The position numbers were made by a program, and so were the translations under genes. The notes under the pieces are model-generated. The model was not told the origin of the DNA. It saw only the letters and a program-made list of their open reading frames with translations, and did no database searches. This document shows, piece after piece, positions 24,562 through 37,460 of a stretch of DNA of 64,000 bases (the stretch's first letter is position 1; the number at the start of each line of letters is the position of its first letter). Origin of the DNA: Neckera pumila (taxonomy: Eukaryota; Streptophyta; Bryopsida; Hypnales; Neckeraceae); NCBI GenBank assembly GCA_963969595.1, contig OZ018417.1, positions 436,501 through 500,500 of the forward strand, given 5' to 3'.

Positions 24562-26559
24562 GGATTATAAATTATCACATATATATTCCACGATCTAGAC
24601 TTCTTTATTTGGTTAATTGCTGCTGCTGCTCAGTACAGGTTCTTTCCACACCACCACTGAAGCTAGCTACATACATACTGCACAATATCAGTGGCTTGTG
24701 CGCTGATTTGGCATCTACCATCTGAGTGCCCGGTGTTGATGGCTTCAGCTGGCCCTCCATCAGACCCTCCATCAGACCCTCCATGCTGGCGGCATGCGCA
24801 AGTGATCCGATGAGATATGGCTGAAGGCATCAAAACTGAAGTTGTGCAGGTCACTAGCTCGTACGTACGTTATGTAAATTCTCATTCCTTCGAATGATCG
24901 ATCTCCTAGCCTATTGCACATACACTCCTCACTGTTAGTAGGCTACTCTCAGGCCAGAATTGATCAACTAAAGTATAGCTAGCTACATATCTACACGGAT
25001 ATGCTTAGGGTCCCCTCCGAAATTAATTTGGACTTCCGATACATTGGCCGTCCTGCCCGTCCACTCCATGTACTGTACAAGACAGATTCCACCGATCCAG
25101 TAATTTACGCGGACAAGATTGATTTATGTCCCTGAGGTTGGTCTGCTTGAGAGGTTGATTTAACCTTTGATTAATAAATTTAAAACATGAGCCTAATATT
25201 ATGAGCTAAGGGAATCCTTACTAATAGCTTGTTTTGAAATGGAGATATTCAGCATAACAATTTAAATCTCAACCTCTCAAATGCAGAAAATTTAAGTTAA
25301 AGGAGAATTCAAAGTCTGAAAACCTATTGACCGTGTAAGGTACAAAAACCAAAAGTTTTCTGTTCACATTGAACACTAATATCCTGCAATCTACTCTGGT
25401 AAAGCTTCTGAATTATTTTCTGCACATTCTCATGCAAGTCTAATGTGAGATCCTCCAATTGGATATGCAAAAGAAGAAGTTTGTTTTCATCATAATTCTT
25501 TGCACTAGAAATGGCAGTTTTTGCGTTGATATTTGGTGTGCACAACATAGTCCCAAAACTCTAGGCCCGGCTAAAATATAAACCCATTGATCATGAAAGT
25601 CTAGGCTTGATTTTGGTCACACCTATGCTCCACCCTCTGAAGTTTCACAATTCATTCTTACGATATCCAGAAAATACAAAAATCCTCTTTCAAGTGCCCA
25701 CGAGATCCCAACAAAAATTCAGACAATTTAATAACAGGAACCGTATACACATGCTACTGATGCTAGGTGATTTTACCCTAGTAGGATGGGGACGAACAGA
25801 CTTCTCTAAACGGGATATAAGCAAGCAGGAGTTCAGCAAGGATGACCTCTTAACTCCTGGAAAGCCCGCATCGTCTACTGTGACAAAACCCGCTATGAAC
25901 CAACATCAAACTGAGTCGAAATCTAGACGGCCAGCAGACCGAAATAATATATATTACGCTTCCTCAATATGCAATCTGCACACCGGATCAAAATGAGCTT
26001 TCGAGTCGGAAAAGAATAAGAGAAGTCAGTCAGGATCATTCTTAAATGAATTGAGTATCCAGAAGAATAATTTGTAATTGTACAGTTCAGTACCCAGCAG
26101 CTAAGTAAGAGGACACTTCTTCAACCAGTATTGTGATGAACTTCACGTGAATGCACAATTTAAAAAAAATTGCACGTGGCTTGAGGAGCGGTTACATATT
26201 GCGGTTGTTGTCAAGTGGCAAAGGTTACCTTGAACATTAATCCCAATGTCTTTATGACAAAGGAACGATTAGGTGAGGAAAGTCACATTCAGTTAGTGAC
26301 ACACTGCATATGTTGTTTTGGTGATCTCATCTCAGATTCTCAGACAAAGATGTCAACGCAAATGTGTGTATTTTAACTTGTATAAGCACAATGGAATTGT
26401 GCTTATGCACACTTGACGTTTCTTCAAGGCAAATTGAGGGAGAGAGGAGTTCAAATTGGGAGGTTGGCTTGCATTTCAAAGGGTCATTTAGTTCAAGGAA
26501 GAATTGTGACAGCTCAAGACTCTTTTGTAGCCAATTTTTGTATCCACAATGAAGTTGTG
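24562..26559. other. RSL 3' region and degraded repeats
   Basis: The first few hundred bases are probable RSL 3'UTR, including a short direct repeat of CATCAGACCCTC near 24758-24780. From about 25320 to 25570 the sequence resembles an eroded, inverted family A element (shared 'atatcctgcaatc' and 'gaaatggcagttttt' words). No further gene is recognisable. Confidence 0.45.
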
Positions 26560-27476
26560 ATCTCTTATGACATATGAGAAGGTTTGCATTGTAGGTATGC
26601 ATGAAGCGGGACTCTCTGATGCACAAATTGGACATAGCATGCCAAATTATTTCTGATCTTATGAAGTGGTATTGGCTTCAAGGGACCTCCATTTGTAGCC
26701 AAAGTCTTTAAGTAAAAGATGTAAGCTCAACTTTCAAGACAAGCAGCAGTTGACATGACTTGTAGTTGTTGACTGGCGCACATCTCTAGCTACAATTCAG
26801 GCCCAAATGACAAAAATGTACATTGAGAAAATATATTTAGGCTCTTGGCTTCAACAATAGTGTTGTAGTCAAAAAAACTTTTTTCAAGGATGCACACAAG
26901 GCACAAGGCTTGCAATTGCTCAAGCTTATGCGCATTGGAGCGTGGACAATTGGAAGAATGTTATATAAATGGACGAAGCATCCTTTGAGGTTAGCAAGTA
27001 TTTACAATTGATATGATTGAGTTTGGTATTGAGTTTACAAAACTCCAGGTACTAATAGGATTGCTTAAGTCTAGTTGTATTTCTATCATGATATAGAGTA
27101 CTTTTAGTAGCTATTATAAATATCCTGTAGTCATCATGCTTGCAAGTAGGAAAATTATTGCCAATTTTGTATATGAGGGAGCATGATCTCTCTTTTATTT
27201 CTACCATGCTCATTTGAATGACATGACAATCATGGAAGACTATGCCCCATTGCATCATAGTTGTGTACCTAAAAGGTGGAGAGAAGCTCATGGCTTGACA
27301 AAATTAAATTGGCCACCTTACTTCTTATAGTCCCTAGATTTGAACCCCTTAGAAAATCTTTTGAAAATTGTGAAAGACCATGGGGAAAATGAGCTACAAC
27401 AATTGAATGTGCATAGACATGAGTTTTCAAAGATGTGCTCAATATTCTCATTTGCGCAATGCCTCAAAGAATGAAG
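26560..27476 (+). pseudogene. Decayed Tc1/mariner-type transposase
   Basis: Reading across frames and stops, the segment keeps the order of landmarks of a Tc1/mariner transposase. There is a helix-turn-helix-like stretch (EKVCIVGMHEAGLSDAQIG) near 26576-26632, then HWSVDNWKNVI and MDEASFEVS near 26936-26996 (the region of the second catalytic Asp), then EDYAPLHHSCVP, WREAHGL, NWPPYF and the diagnostic SLDLNPLENLL near 27235-27370. Several in-frame stops and shifts (for example a TAG where the family has Ser-Pro-Asp) show it is dead. I could not find convincing terminal inverted repeats, so the element's limits are unknown. The direction is opposite to the neighbouring channel gene, whose 3' end lies 315 bp further on. 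Confidence 0.75.
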
Positions 27477-27790
27477 GATGTTATTAATGCCGGTAGTACT
27501 AGATGGTAGGCATCATGCCGAAATAATCCAAATTGATGTATACTTTATACATTTTTATGTGAAAATATTAGATAACGTGGAAACAGTCTCTCTAAACTTT
27601 CCATTGCACTTTACAGTTCTCAATTTCATGAAAATTTTGAATATTCGACAGCAATTTGAGTTTCACAGTTTCACAATCTGTGAATATTGTCTGTCCCTAT
27701 CTTAGCTGCCGGGAACTGAACATGCGTGAGACGGAGAGTGTAGTCGGGTTCAGGGTTGTTCAGGGATTAGGAATTGGGGTACGAAGCCTG
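27477..27790. other. Spacer downstream of the channel gene
   Basis: This 314-bp stretch lies between the transposase relic and the stop codon of the minus-strand channel gene, and probably includes that gene's 3'UTR. No other feature is seen. Confidence 0.5.
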
Positions 27791-30700
27791 CTAGGTGATG
27801 ACATACACGAGATCGGCGTCGTGCACGACCGTGTTTTTCATGGGGTTGGTGAAGACGTAGGCTGTGGGGGCGCCCAGCGTGCCCTGCGCTCGATACAAGC
27901 CCACCGCCAGCACGCCTTCGTCGCGCAGCAGCCCCACGAACAGATCGCCGTACTGCCGGTTCCAATACTCCTTCGGCGCTGCTATCTGCTGCAGCATTCG
28001 TGGACTCCGGTAACTCAACTTGCCATCGCGTATCGTGTGCCCGCCTTCTATCAGTTGCTCCACAATGGACACAGTGTTCTTGTTGTAGAATGATGAGCGT
28101 CTGCATGATCCGTCCATTTTGGCCCACAGCCCCACATGAGACTTCTTATAATCCTAGATAGGTACATCGAGAATCAAACCTTACTGTCGTTCCGTGGGAA
28201 TAAACGATTCAAATCCTACTGTAGGACTACTACTTTGGACTCCACATCCAATTGAGTAAACGAAAGTCCCCCCAAAGACGACTCAATCAAAAGCGCTACC
28301 GAAAATGAGGGCCTCTCTCCGTTCGTTAGGGATGAGGTTACGGTAACTCACAGAAGGAAGCCCAGCAACATGGGCGAAACGGCCTTGCCCTCCATGTAGG
28401 GCGGTCCGAAGTGCACCAGCGCTTCCGGATTGCGCTTGTAGTCGGCCTTTATGACATGCTTCTTCTGGGTCTCGAACTTGGGACGCAGATAGTACAAGGC
28501 AAAAGTATGCTGCATGTCAATGATCATCACCCCGGCATCCACGCCCACCAGTCGCTCCACGTTGGCGGAGATGACGATGTTGTCCACGTCGCTTCGCTGG
28601 GCGGAGGGAATGTTGCGCTTGGCCCTGCTCATACCTTCGGCCCCTTCCCCACTGAGCTCCACGGCGACATCGTGGAAGCCCAGAATGACCACCTTCTCTG
28701 CTTGCTTACACGATAGGCATGGAATCAGGCAGCGCAAGGAAGCAAGCAACAGAAGAGAAAAGAGATCAGATTGGGACGTTCATGCATGCACCGGTTGATT
28801 TAGCTGAGTGGATGTTGGATACATTTGTAGTATTAATATAGTACACTAGCATAATACATTTTTATACGGATCGTGCCCTCTCGCAAAGAAAGGATAGTTC
28901 TTATTAAGTGTTGTGACTCTTAGGAAAGTGTGTCGTCTACACGCACATAAAGGTGTAACTTGATCATTTTCTTAATATATCAAATTATATGTTCAGATAT
29001 TCTTTACAGTGGAGTCCATCGGATGGGAGACCGACCTGCTTGCAAGACTCCTCCACGCATGAGGTCGAGCTCATAAATGGGGGAGCCTTTGAGGAAATGG
29101 ACCGCGTCGAAGACCCCTACCTTGCCCCATTGCGCGGCGGTGGGCTCACTGGGGTGCAGAATGACGATGGGGGGATTCGGCAGGTCCGGCTTCCGGAGCT
29201 CCTTGATGAAGTAGAAGATGTTATCTGGCCAGTGGCTCTGGCAGCACACGAGGATGTGCCGCACTTTAAAGGACACCACCGGCACCGTCCGTTCACGCAA
29301 GTTCTCCAGAATGACGTCCTGGCGCCGCTCCAACACGGCGGGGTGGGGCTGCACATGCGCCGGGCCGATCGGCGGCCAGGCTAACAGCATCTCCGTGGCG
29401 CGCTCCAAAGACACCCCGCGCGGGTACTCCCCATGGTCGTCGTCGACGTCGGATGCGTAAGCCCCGTCCTGGCTATAGCCTGTAGACGTGGACAGACACC
29501 ACCCCCACATGTGCACGCCAGCATGTTTAGTTTGCTGCAGCCTGTCGACACTGAATTCGCTAGATTTCCCATTTCCTACTTCAATGATATATACCAGCCA
29601 CTAATTTGGGCGAAGTTACGCGTAGTTTAGGAGGCGTCACAGTAGGGTAAGAAACAATCCAGAGACCTAGCTGCGTAAAAATTTGGGTCGAACTCCTTAG
29701 CAGACATGGCCTCTTTCAAAGGCTGCCACCTCGAAAACTCGATCAAATCCAATGTATCCAGGGGTTGAGATGATCAAAGTTGCACAATGAAATAGGTAAG
29801 GAAAATGCACTAAAGCTGGCCCCAAAAACCTCCTGCCAATTCTTATGCCAAAAGAATAGGGATGAAGATAGCAATTCAACGAGTTCACTGCAATTTCAGC
29901 GCTTCTAGGGGTTCAGGGTTTTAGGGTTTGGGTTCACTCCCTCCTGTTGATTGATCATGGTTGTCTTTTAAGTTCAGAGTTGGTACTAGAAATTCACCTG
30001 ATTCGAGAGTATCGTCAGTGCCGTCACGTTGGTTGTTTCCATGTTGGCTGCTTCCATGCTGGCTCCCTCCACCTCTGCTGGATCTTTCCGGAAAGCCTCG
30101 ATTGGATATTTCAGAGCGCATTCGTGACTCGAGGGTTTCGGCGTTGCCAGCCACAGTGTAGGACATGTGAGCCGCGGTGCCGCTGTCTTCCGCTGCATCG
30201 ACAATGGGTCCCGTCCGGTACTTCTGGAGCTCCTTGCCGGACACGAGCTTCTTTTTCTTCCATTTCTTTTTATTGTTCATTTCGTGGTCTCCATACTTGG
30301 AAATGGCATATGCGCTGGCCAAGTCCCAGCATATAACTAATCCCACGTCGTCGGCATTTATGACATGCCCCTTTGGGTGCAGGAAAACCTGTAAGGTCCA
30401 GCCAAACCATGAATTCCATGGCGGTAATTGGACAGGAATGAATTCAACGTACGGTGATATATGCAACCAAAAGCTGCAATTCAGCTTGTACTGCAGCTGC
30501 GATTCGATTACCTTCCGCACTCTCTGTTGATTCACCTCATCCATTACATTCACATCAAGAGCAAAAAGAACCACGTTGAACTCCTCAAACACAAACTCCA
30601 CTACCTGTTAGTCACACCACGTTGGTTTAGCTGTCTTCAAATTTTGCAGAAGTAAAGAAAATGCAAGCTCACCCTGAGTATCAGGCAAATGACGGATTCA

Positions 30701-33700
30701 ATTGTATAACTCACAGAAACAAATTCAGGGAGTATGTTATCGCCTGGCAAGCATCAGGACATACCTCTTCAAAGAGCATTCCACAACAAGCCTTTGGAAA
30801 AATGAGAGGATACAACTCATTATCAAAACTGTGAAAGTACTCCGACACAAAGGAGTCCGCTGGCAGCTTTTTCATCTTGATCTCTGACGTGAAGAGGTTT
30901 GTGATGAATGTGTAGAGCCCTTTCACGAGGCAGCTGCAGCCATCGACTCATGTATGTTCTTAAATACCTTCTTGTATTCATATACCTCAGGTGTTGCAGG
31001 GAAAAAGGGAAATTTTGATCATACTACGAAGCTACAGAAGCATAATCATAAATGTAACAAAGAACGGGTAAAGGCGAACCTGCGAGCAATCATCTTGAAG
31101 TGGAATTTCATTGGACAAATAACCTCAATTCCTCGATTACCCGTCAGGTCCCACACAGCACTAGCTTCGGTCTCTGGCTCCAAAAGTTCCACAATTATGC
31201 GGATGTTGCTGGTGTTGTCGTTGTTGCAGTATCGGTGAACAGCAAGTGCTTTCACAATCTGTGCTGCATCCTCCATACTACGATCCTGCTACAGAGAAAG
31301 TCTTCCGTGAATTAATTAAATAATGAATTTAAAATGCAGCAACACAGACTCACCGAAGTAGTTCACAAGGGTAAGCAAAAACAAAAATAGTTTACAACAG
31401 TAGTCGTACCTGCGCATCTTTGTCAGCAAGTAGGAAAAATACAGAGGCACGTTTTGCAGAAACTCTACTTAAGTGTGATTCACGAATTGGAGACCCCTCG
31501 ATGAATTCCACCAGTCCATTATACAGAGACAGTAGTTGCTTCATCTCGAATCTGCCAAGCATATGTCAGGTGTATTAAAAACTCCTCATTTATACCTTCC
31601 TATTTCAAATATTCGTAAACCACAAATCTATGCGATTCGAAATCCAACACTTGGCATTCGCAGGTGATAGCAATGCGGGACTTTGATTATTTGTTAGAAA
31701 ATACTTACGAGGGACTGAAAGGTGCCAAGATTGTCACACGTAATGGATATATCTCCAAATCTGTAAAAGTAAAAGAATTTCTGTGAACAAAACAACAATT
31801 CTACATGCCCATAACCTGCTTCTGAGTTCATTCAAAACAATACACAAGTAACTCCTCTTTTCTGCTTACATCAACAACTTTTCTCATACTCGCTCAATAA
31901 AAGCTTCCATAATCTCGTGAAGACCTCTCATTTGAATACAAAGGTGAATGACTGACTGGATTCATTACCTTGACAATGAGTGTCATTGAAGAATTCTGCC
32001 AGACATTCTTGCACAGCTTGAAATGAGATACTTCCGCCAATGATTATATAACGTGAATCGGTTATCTTTCTCTCGTTGAATTTTCCTCCATAAGGTCTGC
32101 TCAAAACGCAGCACTCAGGAGTCCACTTCATGCCTACACTCAGATGCTAACCCTGGCTCTATTGTTTAGAGGAATAGGGCCAGGTTGTGGAATTGAAACA
32201 ATAAAAATGGAGCAAGCTTAGACCCAGATTTTAATAATAAATGATACACAAGAAAAGACCTGCGGCATTCGAGATCAATAAAGGAAAGAGTAGAGGTGAA
32301 GGGCCACCAACATGTTTTGATATCAAGAGAGACCACACGAAGTATATAATTGACAAGTTATCAGACCAAGCATACATTATTTATTGTGGCCTGAATTGCA
32401 AGCCCTCCTTCTCATCAAGCAACAAGGTTCAGAACTGTGACGAACCTTCGAGAAGCAAGAGAAGAGATTTTGCCAATCTGAATTGGAATGAAGCTCAAAG
32501 CTGCCATGATTGCGAGAATGGCCACTACTTGCCCAAGTGATGTTTTAGGGGTTATATCGCCATATCCAACTGTAGAGATCTGTGCAATCGATAAATGAGA
32601 TGGTTATTACTTGAAAGGAATAAAGTTAGAGCTGGAAATCTAGACGTCCAATTGATAACCGTTTAATATTGAGTCACTCTCAATTACAGTTAAGCAGCCA
32701 TTTAGACTCCGCCTTGAAGGAAGTACTCAGGATAGAGCACATAAATAATGAGTGGAGTTCAATGGACTTCGACATAAAAAAAGACAAAGTCAAATTAACA
32801 CATTGATGGCAGCGCTAGGTGTTATTTAGTTTACTCTCACAATAATCAAGAACAGCCTGATAGATTGTAGCAGAGCGAGCATCAATCTCAAATATCAGCA
32901 TGGAAAAATACGACAAGAGCATGGAAACTTGAAGATTGACATACAGTAACAATGATGAAATAAAATGCGTTCCAGAAGTTGATGCATCCCTCCTCAGGAC
33001 ACTCCGCTCTTCTGCTTTCTGAAGCTCCATAGTATTCCACATACTGAAGTATGCCCGCAATAAGGAACACTGCATCACTTCCACAACACTTTCCTCTTAA
33101 GACTCTAAAAAGAGATCTAAAATTAGTAGTGCATCCAGAGAGTTGAAGTCCCACCCAAATCATTTGTCAATTATCATACGGTCACTTGCTAGAAACTACA
33201 AACTCTCCTCTGAGAAATTCTATCTTAAGAGGATCATTTCATACAAGCTTACCAGCTGTAAACGTCGTTGTTATCAGTAAGAGAATCTGTTGTAGGACAG
33301 TGCTTCCAACAATCCCTAGTTTGTTCATCAAAGATATCATCCTGCACGCGAGTCAGAAAAGATTCATCAAGCCGAGAAAGGGATGAACTACAGCAGGGCT
33401 AGCTTTGTACACAGGCTATCGCTGCCATACAGTGCAATAACTGAAACGTACCTTGCAATGCGTAAGAATTGAAGAAGCTTAAGGAACTGTCCATTTTTAT
33501 TTGCTGACCTGTACGGAAAAAACCACAGAATCGACACAAAACACTGTCATGAAACAAAAATCATGCGCAGAAACTTGTAAAATGTGCAAACACGGCTGGC
33601 AATGAGCTTGACGGCCTATACCAATAAGCTAAAAAATAGGGAAATGGCCACATCATCATGTACCAGGAACGGACTCAGAAAGACTTTACACAGGTTGCAA

Positions 33701-34755
33701 AAACTCTTAGCCTAAGATCCCAATGGAAGCAAAAGATTATTCAGATGATACCAGCAGGAACAGACATCCAAGAAATTTTCACAACAGATATGGGACCATA
33801 CTTTGCAAAAAATACGATGGGTACTGCACTGAACAAGTCGATCAGACCCCAGAATGAAAAGATATAATTCCAGCGAGCCGACTCACTGCACACAGCCAGA
33901 AAAATTTAGGGCATCTCAGTACTTGCATTCGGAGTTCACAATACAGTTTCCAGGGGCTCAATCCTTGTCAAGTTCACAAGTCCAGCAGATATTTCCACAA
34001 GGCGGATTCTCTCCTCGAACTCAGGCATTTTCAAGGGATCTAGTATGTAGAAAAATGACTCAAACAATGCAAGACGAATCTACCCCTCAGCAAAAGAACC
34101 ACAGCAAGAGACGCAACACAAAAGAACAGTTCTGAGCAACCTCATACCTGTACACCCGGAGGACATAGTCGATGGCAAAAGCCAAGCTAATGTAGTTCTG
34201 AACTCGGCTCGCCCAATTGAATTTGGTGAAATCATGGTACCTGCGTAGGAGCATATCCAGAAGGATTCAACACTCGTAGATAACGGAAAAAGCCTGCCCA
34301 TTCTGGAACTTAACTAACAGAATGCCAACCGTGGAAGCTCACTAGCTAGCTTACGTGGAATAAACATAAATAGCGCCCGAAGTGACAGCCAAGATGAGCT
34401 CCGCCTGCACCATCAACAAGAGCAAAGGGCTCAGGACACAGAGAACGCAGTAGTACGTATGAAGCAGCACATTACATTTCATGGTGCAGAAGCATTTAGG
34501 CCAAAGCGAAAGCACAGGTTTGGAAGGAAAGTCTGGAAAAGTTCAAGGCTAGGGACGTACGAAGTGCCACAAGAGACCTAACCAGCCGCCCCGAATAGAG
34601 CCCCGGACTCTGACACTAGGAGACACTTTGCCATACAAAAACGACTCATGGTACGTCTGCAACACATGCTCGCTGGCTTCCACTCGCTTCCGCCGATTCT
34701 GGGCGTTCATCAGACCCGACAACGTCGTCTTCATCTTCGACTTGCGCCGATCCAT
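27791..34755 (-). CDS. Slo/BK-type potassium channel with two RCK domains
   Basis: Seventeen exons on the minus strand join in phase for about 1,105 residues: 34561-34755, 34355-34404, 34148-34240, 33752-33885, 33452-33503, 33253-33341, 32945-33069, 32446-32579, 31969-32138, 31709-31760, 31410-31551, 31080-31285, 30765-30933, 29998-30604, 29036-29479, 28352-28697, 27791-28100. Order of parts: a basic N-terminus; S1 (AELILAVTSGAIYVYS); S2; S3 (FWGLIDLFSAVPIVFF); S4 (FLKLLQFLRIARM); S5; pore with filter TVGYGD (249-254); S6; RCK1 from about 319 (SRYIIIGGSISF, VEFIEGSP, then SCLVKGLYTFITNLF); a basic linker (KKKWKKKK); RCK2 from about 813 (RHILVCC), ending YGDLFVGLL, VFTNP, DADLVYVIT. This order and these motifs match animal Slo1 channels closely. 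CASTOR/POLLUX is excluded by the filter and by S1-S4. It should sit in a membrane and open on ligand binding to the RCK gating ring. There is no S0 helix and no calcium bowl. The exon 4/5 junction has an alternative in-phase choice (33766 with 33508). The start is the first ATG of the frame; upstream exons cannot be excluded. Confidence 0.9.
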
Positions 34756-37053
34756 GGCTTGCTAATTTCGTTAGTTTATTTCACCACTCGAGTTCCAGGG
34801 AGCTTCACGAATCACTCACACTGGATCACAGACAGGCAACAATCCATGGAGCCTGCAGGGATCGAAGCCCACCGCCACAGGAGTAAGTTCCTGCACACGA
34901 CCAGTGCTCTCATGGCCCTTGAATTGAATCCCGTTACTTAGTACTCGCAGTAGTACATCGCCATGCGACGGACTTAATGAACGTTGGGAAGACACTACTT
35001 CCATCCAGGCATTTGCAGCGCCCCGCCTGTGAAAAAATTAGACGAACAATAGAAAGATGAAACTCGTGAACACAAATGTGGGTGAACAAACTAACTAATG
35101 TATGAATTAAGTAATTACCCAGCTGTACAATTTCACACCCTAGGCAGCCATGTCCCGACAGTCGGTACTAGCCGATTGCTGTTGCAACTTGCAAGCCCCA
35201 ATTGATCGACACGGACAGAAACTCTAAGGATACGAATACTGCACATCTGGTCAGCTACAAAAAGCGAGAGCGTACCAATCCACACACCCTCCTCCATTCC
35301 CGCCTCCACGGACTCGCCCTCCCTGCTCCGATCGCAATTTCGCCCCAAGAGACTGACACCCCACGCAAAATATCACTGGTTGAGTGCCTGGCTGGCTAGC
35401 TATCTGTTCGGTAAAAAATTGATATTCTCGCGGACCGAAGAAAGCGTGAAAGCAGCGGGCTCCTTGCTTTTGCAAGCAACTGGTACAACAAAATCCTTGC
35501 TTGCCCGGCGGCTGCGCCGAGAGTTCCACCTCACCTCCGCCCACGTCAGGCGGAGCCAGCACTCCAAATAGTCCAGTCGCTCACCACCGCCGCGCGCACC
35601 CCGCCCAGCTCGACGAAATTCTTAAATGCAAACTACTCCTGTATAGCTCACCTCAACTATCAAGCTTCTCTCGTCAAACAAGCTTGCCCAACTGCGAAAT
35701 AGGAACATTTGTACATCGGAAAGACTTGTGATTCGGAGCCCTTCTTCCTCCCTTAGGGGGCTCGCTGCCTCGCCTTGCTTGCTTGATTTTCAAATCCAAC
35801 TTTTGCACGCATCGCTTAGCTGCTCTGGTACTATATCTACAGTGATGAAATGGCCAGATTCTGTTGCCATATATGTCAGTTCAAGAAGAACTGAAGGACG
35901 GAACTGCTCTAAAATATGATTTTCACTCCGATCGAAAAGGAGATACCTTTTGGGTATCGGGGGAATCATTTCCTTAAAAAAATCAAAGAGCACTCACTGG
36001 AAGTCAAACTCCTTGTGCACGACCTGCTCTTTACACACAAAATTTCTAGGATGAACATCTACACTTCTCTCTGTCATAGAACTGAAGTCTCTGTCTGTCA
36101 TCCATAGGATCCTGAGAGTACTGTAGCGTCCGCAGCGACATTACAGGGTTAAGGTTAGTTAGGAAAAACGGAAAAGCCTGAGGCGAACTGCGAGGAATTG
36201 AATTGAGGCATTCCCGCCCAAGACAGCACGGCATGGGACCACACCCACATGGATCCCGCTTTCTGCCGTCTTCCAAACTGAACCCCTCTTGCACTTTCCT
36301 CCCTGCCTTTAACTTCTCTTTTAGATAATGTGTTCGGCGGGTTGCAGCCAGGAAATCTTTTGAGCGATTTTATCGTTGAAAAGAATTGAGGGAGGATTTG
36401 GCAAAGTTCTTCCTTTTTCGCAATAGATGAAATCGTTCAATTCGTACAGAAGAATAGTTGGTCCGTTTCGGATGAATGTATGTGGTCGGAATTAGTGAGT
36501 ATCACTCCCAACCACTGGCACAGTTTGGCATGTTCCATGTTTGAAAAAACTGTATGAATTCCGACCTCAAGTGAGCGTGTAGTTGTGTTCTGATTAGGTC
36601 GGTTTATGCTGTCTGAAAATCTTTAAAAAATTCCACCGGGGACTGGTTCCCTTGCTTCTTCCTCTCAATGGAAATTGTCCATGTGTTTCCAAAAAAACTA
36701 AAAAAAACTGCATGACTGAGTGAAATTGCTTTTGCACTGTCCCCGAAAAATGAAACAAGAATCCGGCCTTCTTTCAGTGCAGCTTGGCATCCACCTCTGT
36801 TCCCAGGGCCTGACCTCTTTGGGAGTCATCAGTCTGCCCATCACCATTCCTTAAAACGCTGTAAGTTAAGCTTTGTGTCTTGGGTCAGTTCATTAAAATC
36901 CTTCATTGTCGTTGAAGTGTTCCGTGTTTCTTGTGCATCCATGGTTCTCATGCAGCCCATTTCTGTACAGGAGCTGACATGAACTAATGATTCCATTGAA
37001 TCATAAATCTTGAATAATCTGTACAGCCACTGACGTTTCACCCAAAATCACTC
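34756..37053. promoter_or_regulatory. Upstream region of the channel gene
   Basis: This region is mixed in composition and locally GC-rich (about 35250-35620), fitting a promoter and 5'UTR for the minus-strand channel. It contains an ACGT core in CCCACGTCAGG near 35540. Open frames in it are short, overlap each other and match nothing I recognise. I cannot place a transcription start. Confidence 0.35.
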
Positions 37054-37460
37054 TAAGGTAGAGGCACCCATTGCCGATCTTTTAAGGGATTTTCCAAGCA
37101 GATCATGAACAGTTTATGACGAAGAAAAAATTTTGCATGTAGAAAGATAGGAAATATGGGGATTGACATTTTTTCATAATTTTATTCCCAAAGTTGAATT
37201 ACTGTGAATTTTGGGAGCCAAAAAGTACTCAAGACCAATTGTCAATCTCTAGACTCTTCCAATTCTGATCCATTAAGAACTTTCCTGCTTTTTTGCTCAC
37301 TAATTTGGGACATATGTCATAACCTTATTAGTCCCAACCTTGAAAAAACGCATTCCAAGCTTAGGTTGGATTGGTTTAGGTTTGTTCTAGCGAAGACTGG
37401 AAATAGTACGCCCTACAAATTGGAAATGGATCCAGGTCGATAATAGGTGCCTCTCCCTTA
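37054..37460. mobile_element. MITE, about 0.4 kb, family H
   Basis: The ends are inverted: left TAAGGTAGAGGCACCCATTG, right (reverse complement) TAAGGGAGAGGCACCTATT. The interior is clearly the same as 61103-61501, which lies in the opposite orientation, including a segment that reads MNFGSQKV in one frame in both copies. That frame has no transposase features, so it is taken as incidental. Confidence 0.65.

Noticed and set aside
30388..30448. A 61-base intron in the RCK1 coding exon
   Set aside because: Removing it would shift the frame against all downstream exons, and the acceptor has no pyrimidine tract.
27791..34755. CASTOR/POLLUX/DMI1 ion channel as the identity of the RCK-domain gene
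   Set aside because: The gene has an S1-S4 segment, a TVGYGD filter and Slo-type RCK motifs; CASTOR/POLLUX have a different filter and topology.
37204..37443. A conserved reading frame (MNFGSQKV...) shared with 61073-61393
   Set aside because: The shared sequence is a MITE interior. The frame is not kept open consistently and has no transposase features.
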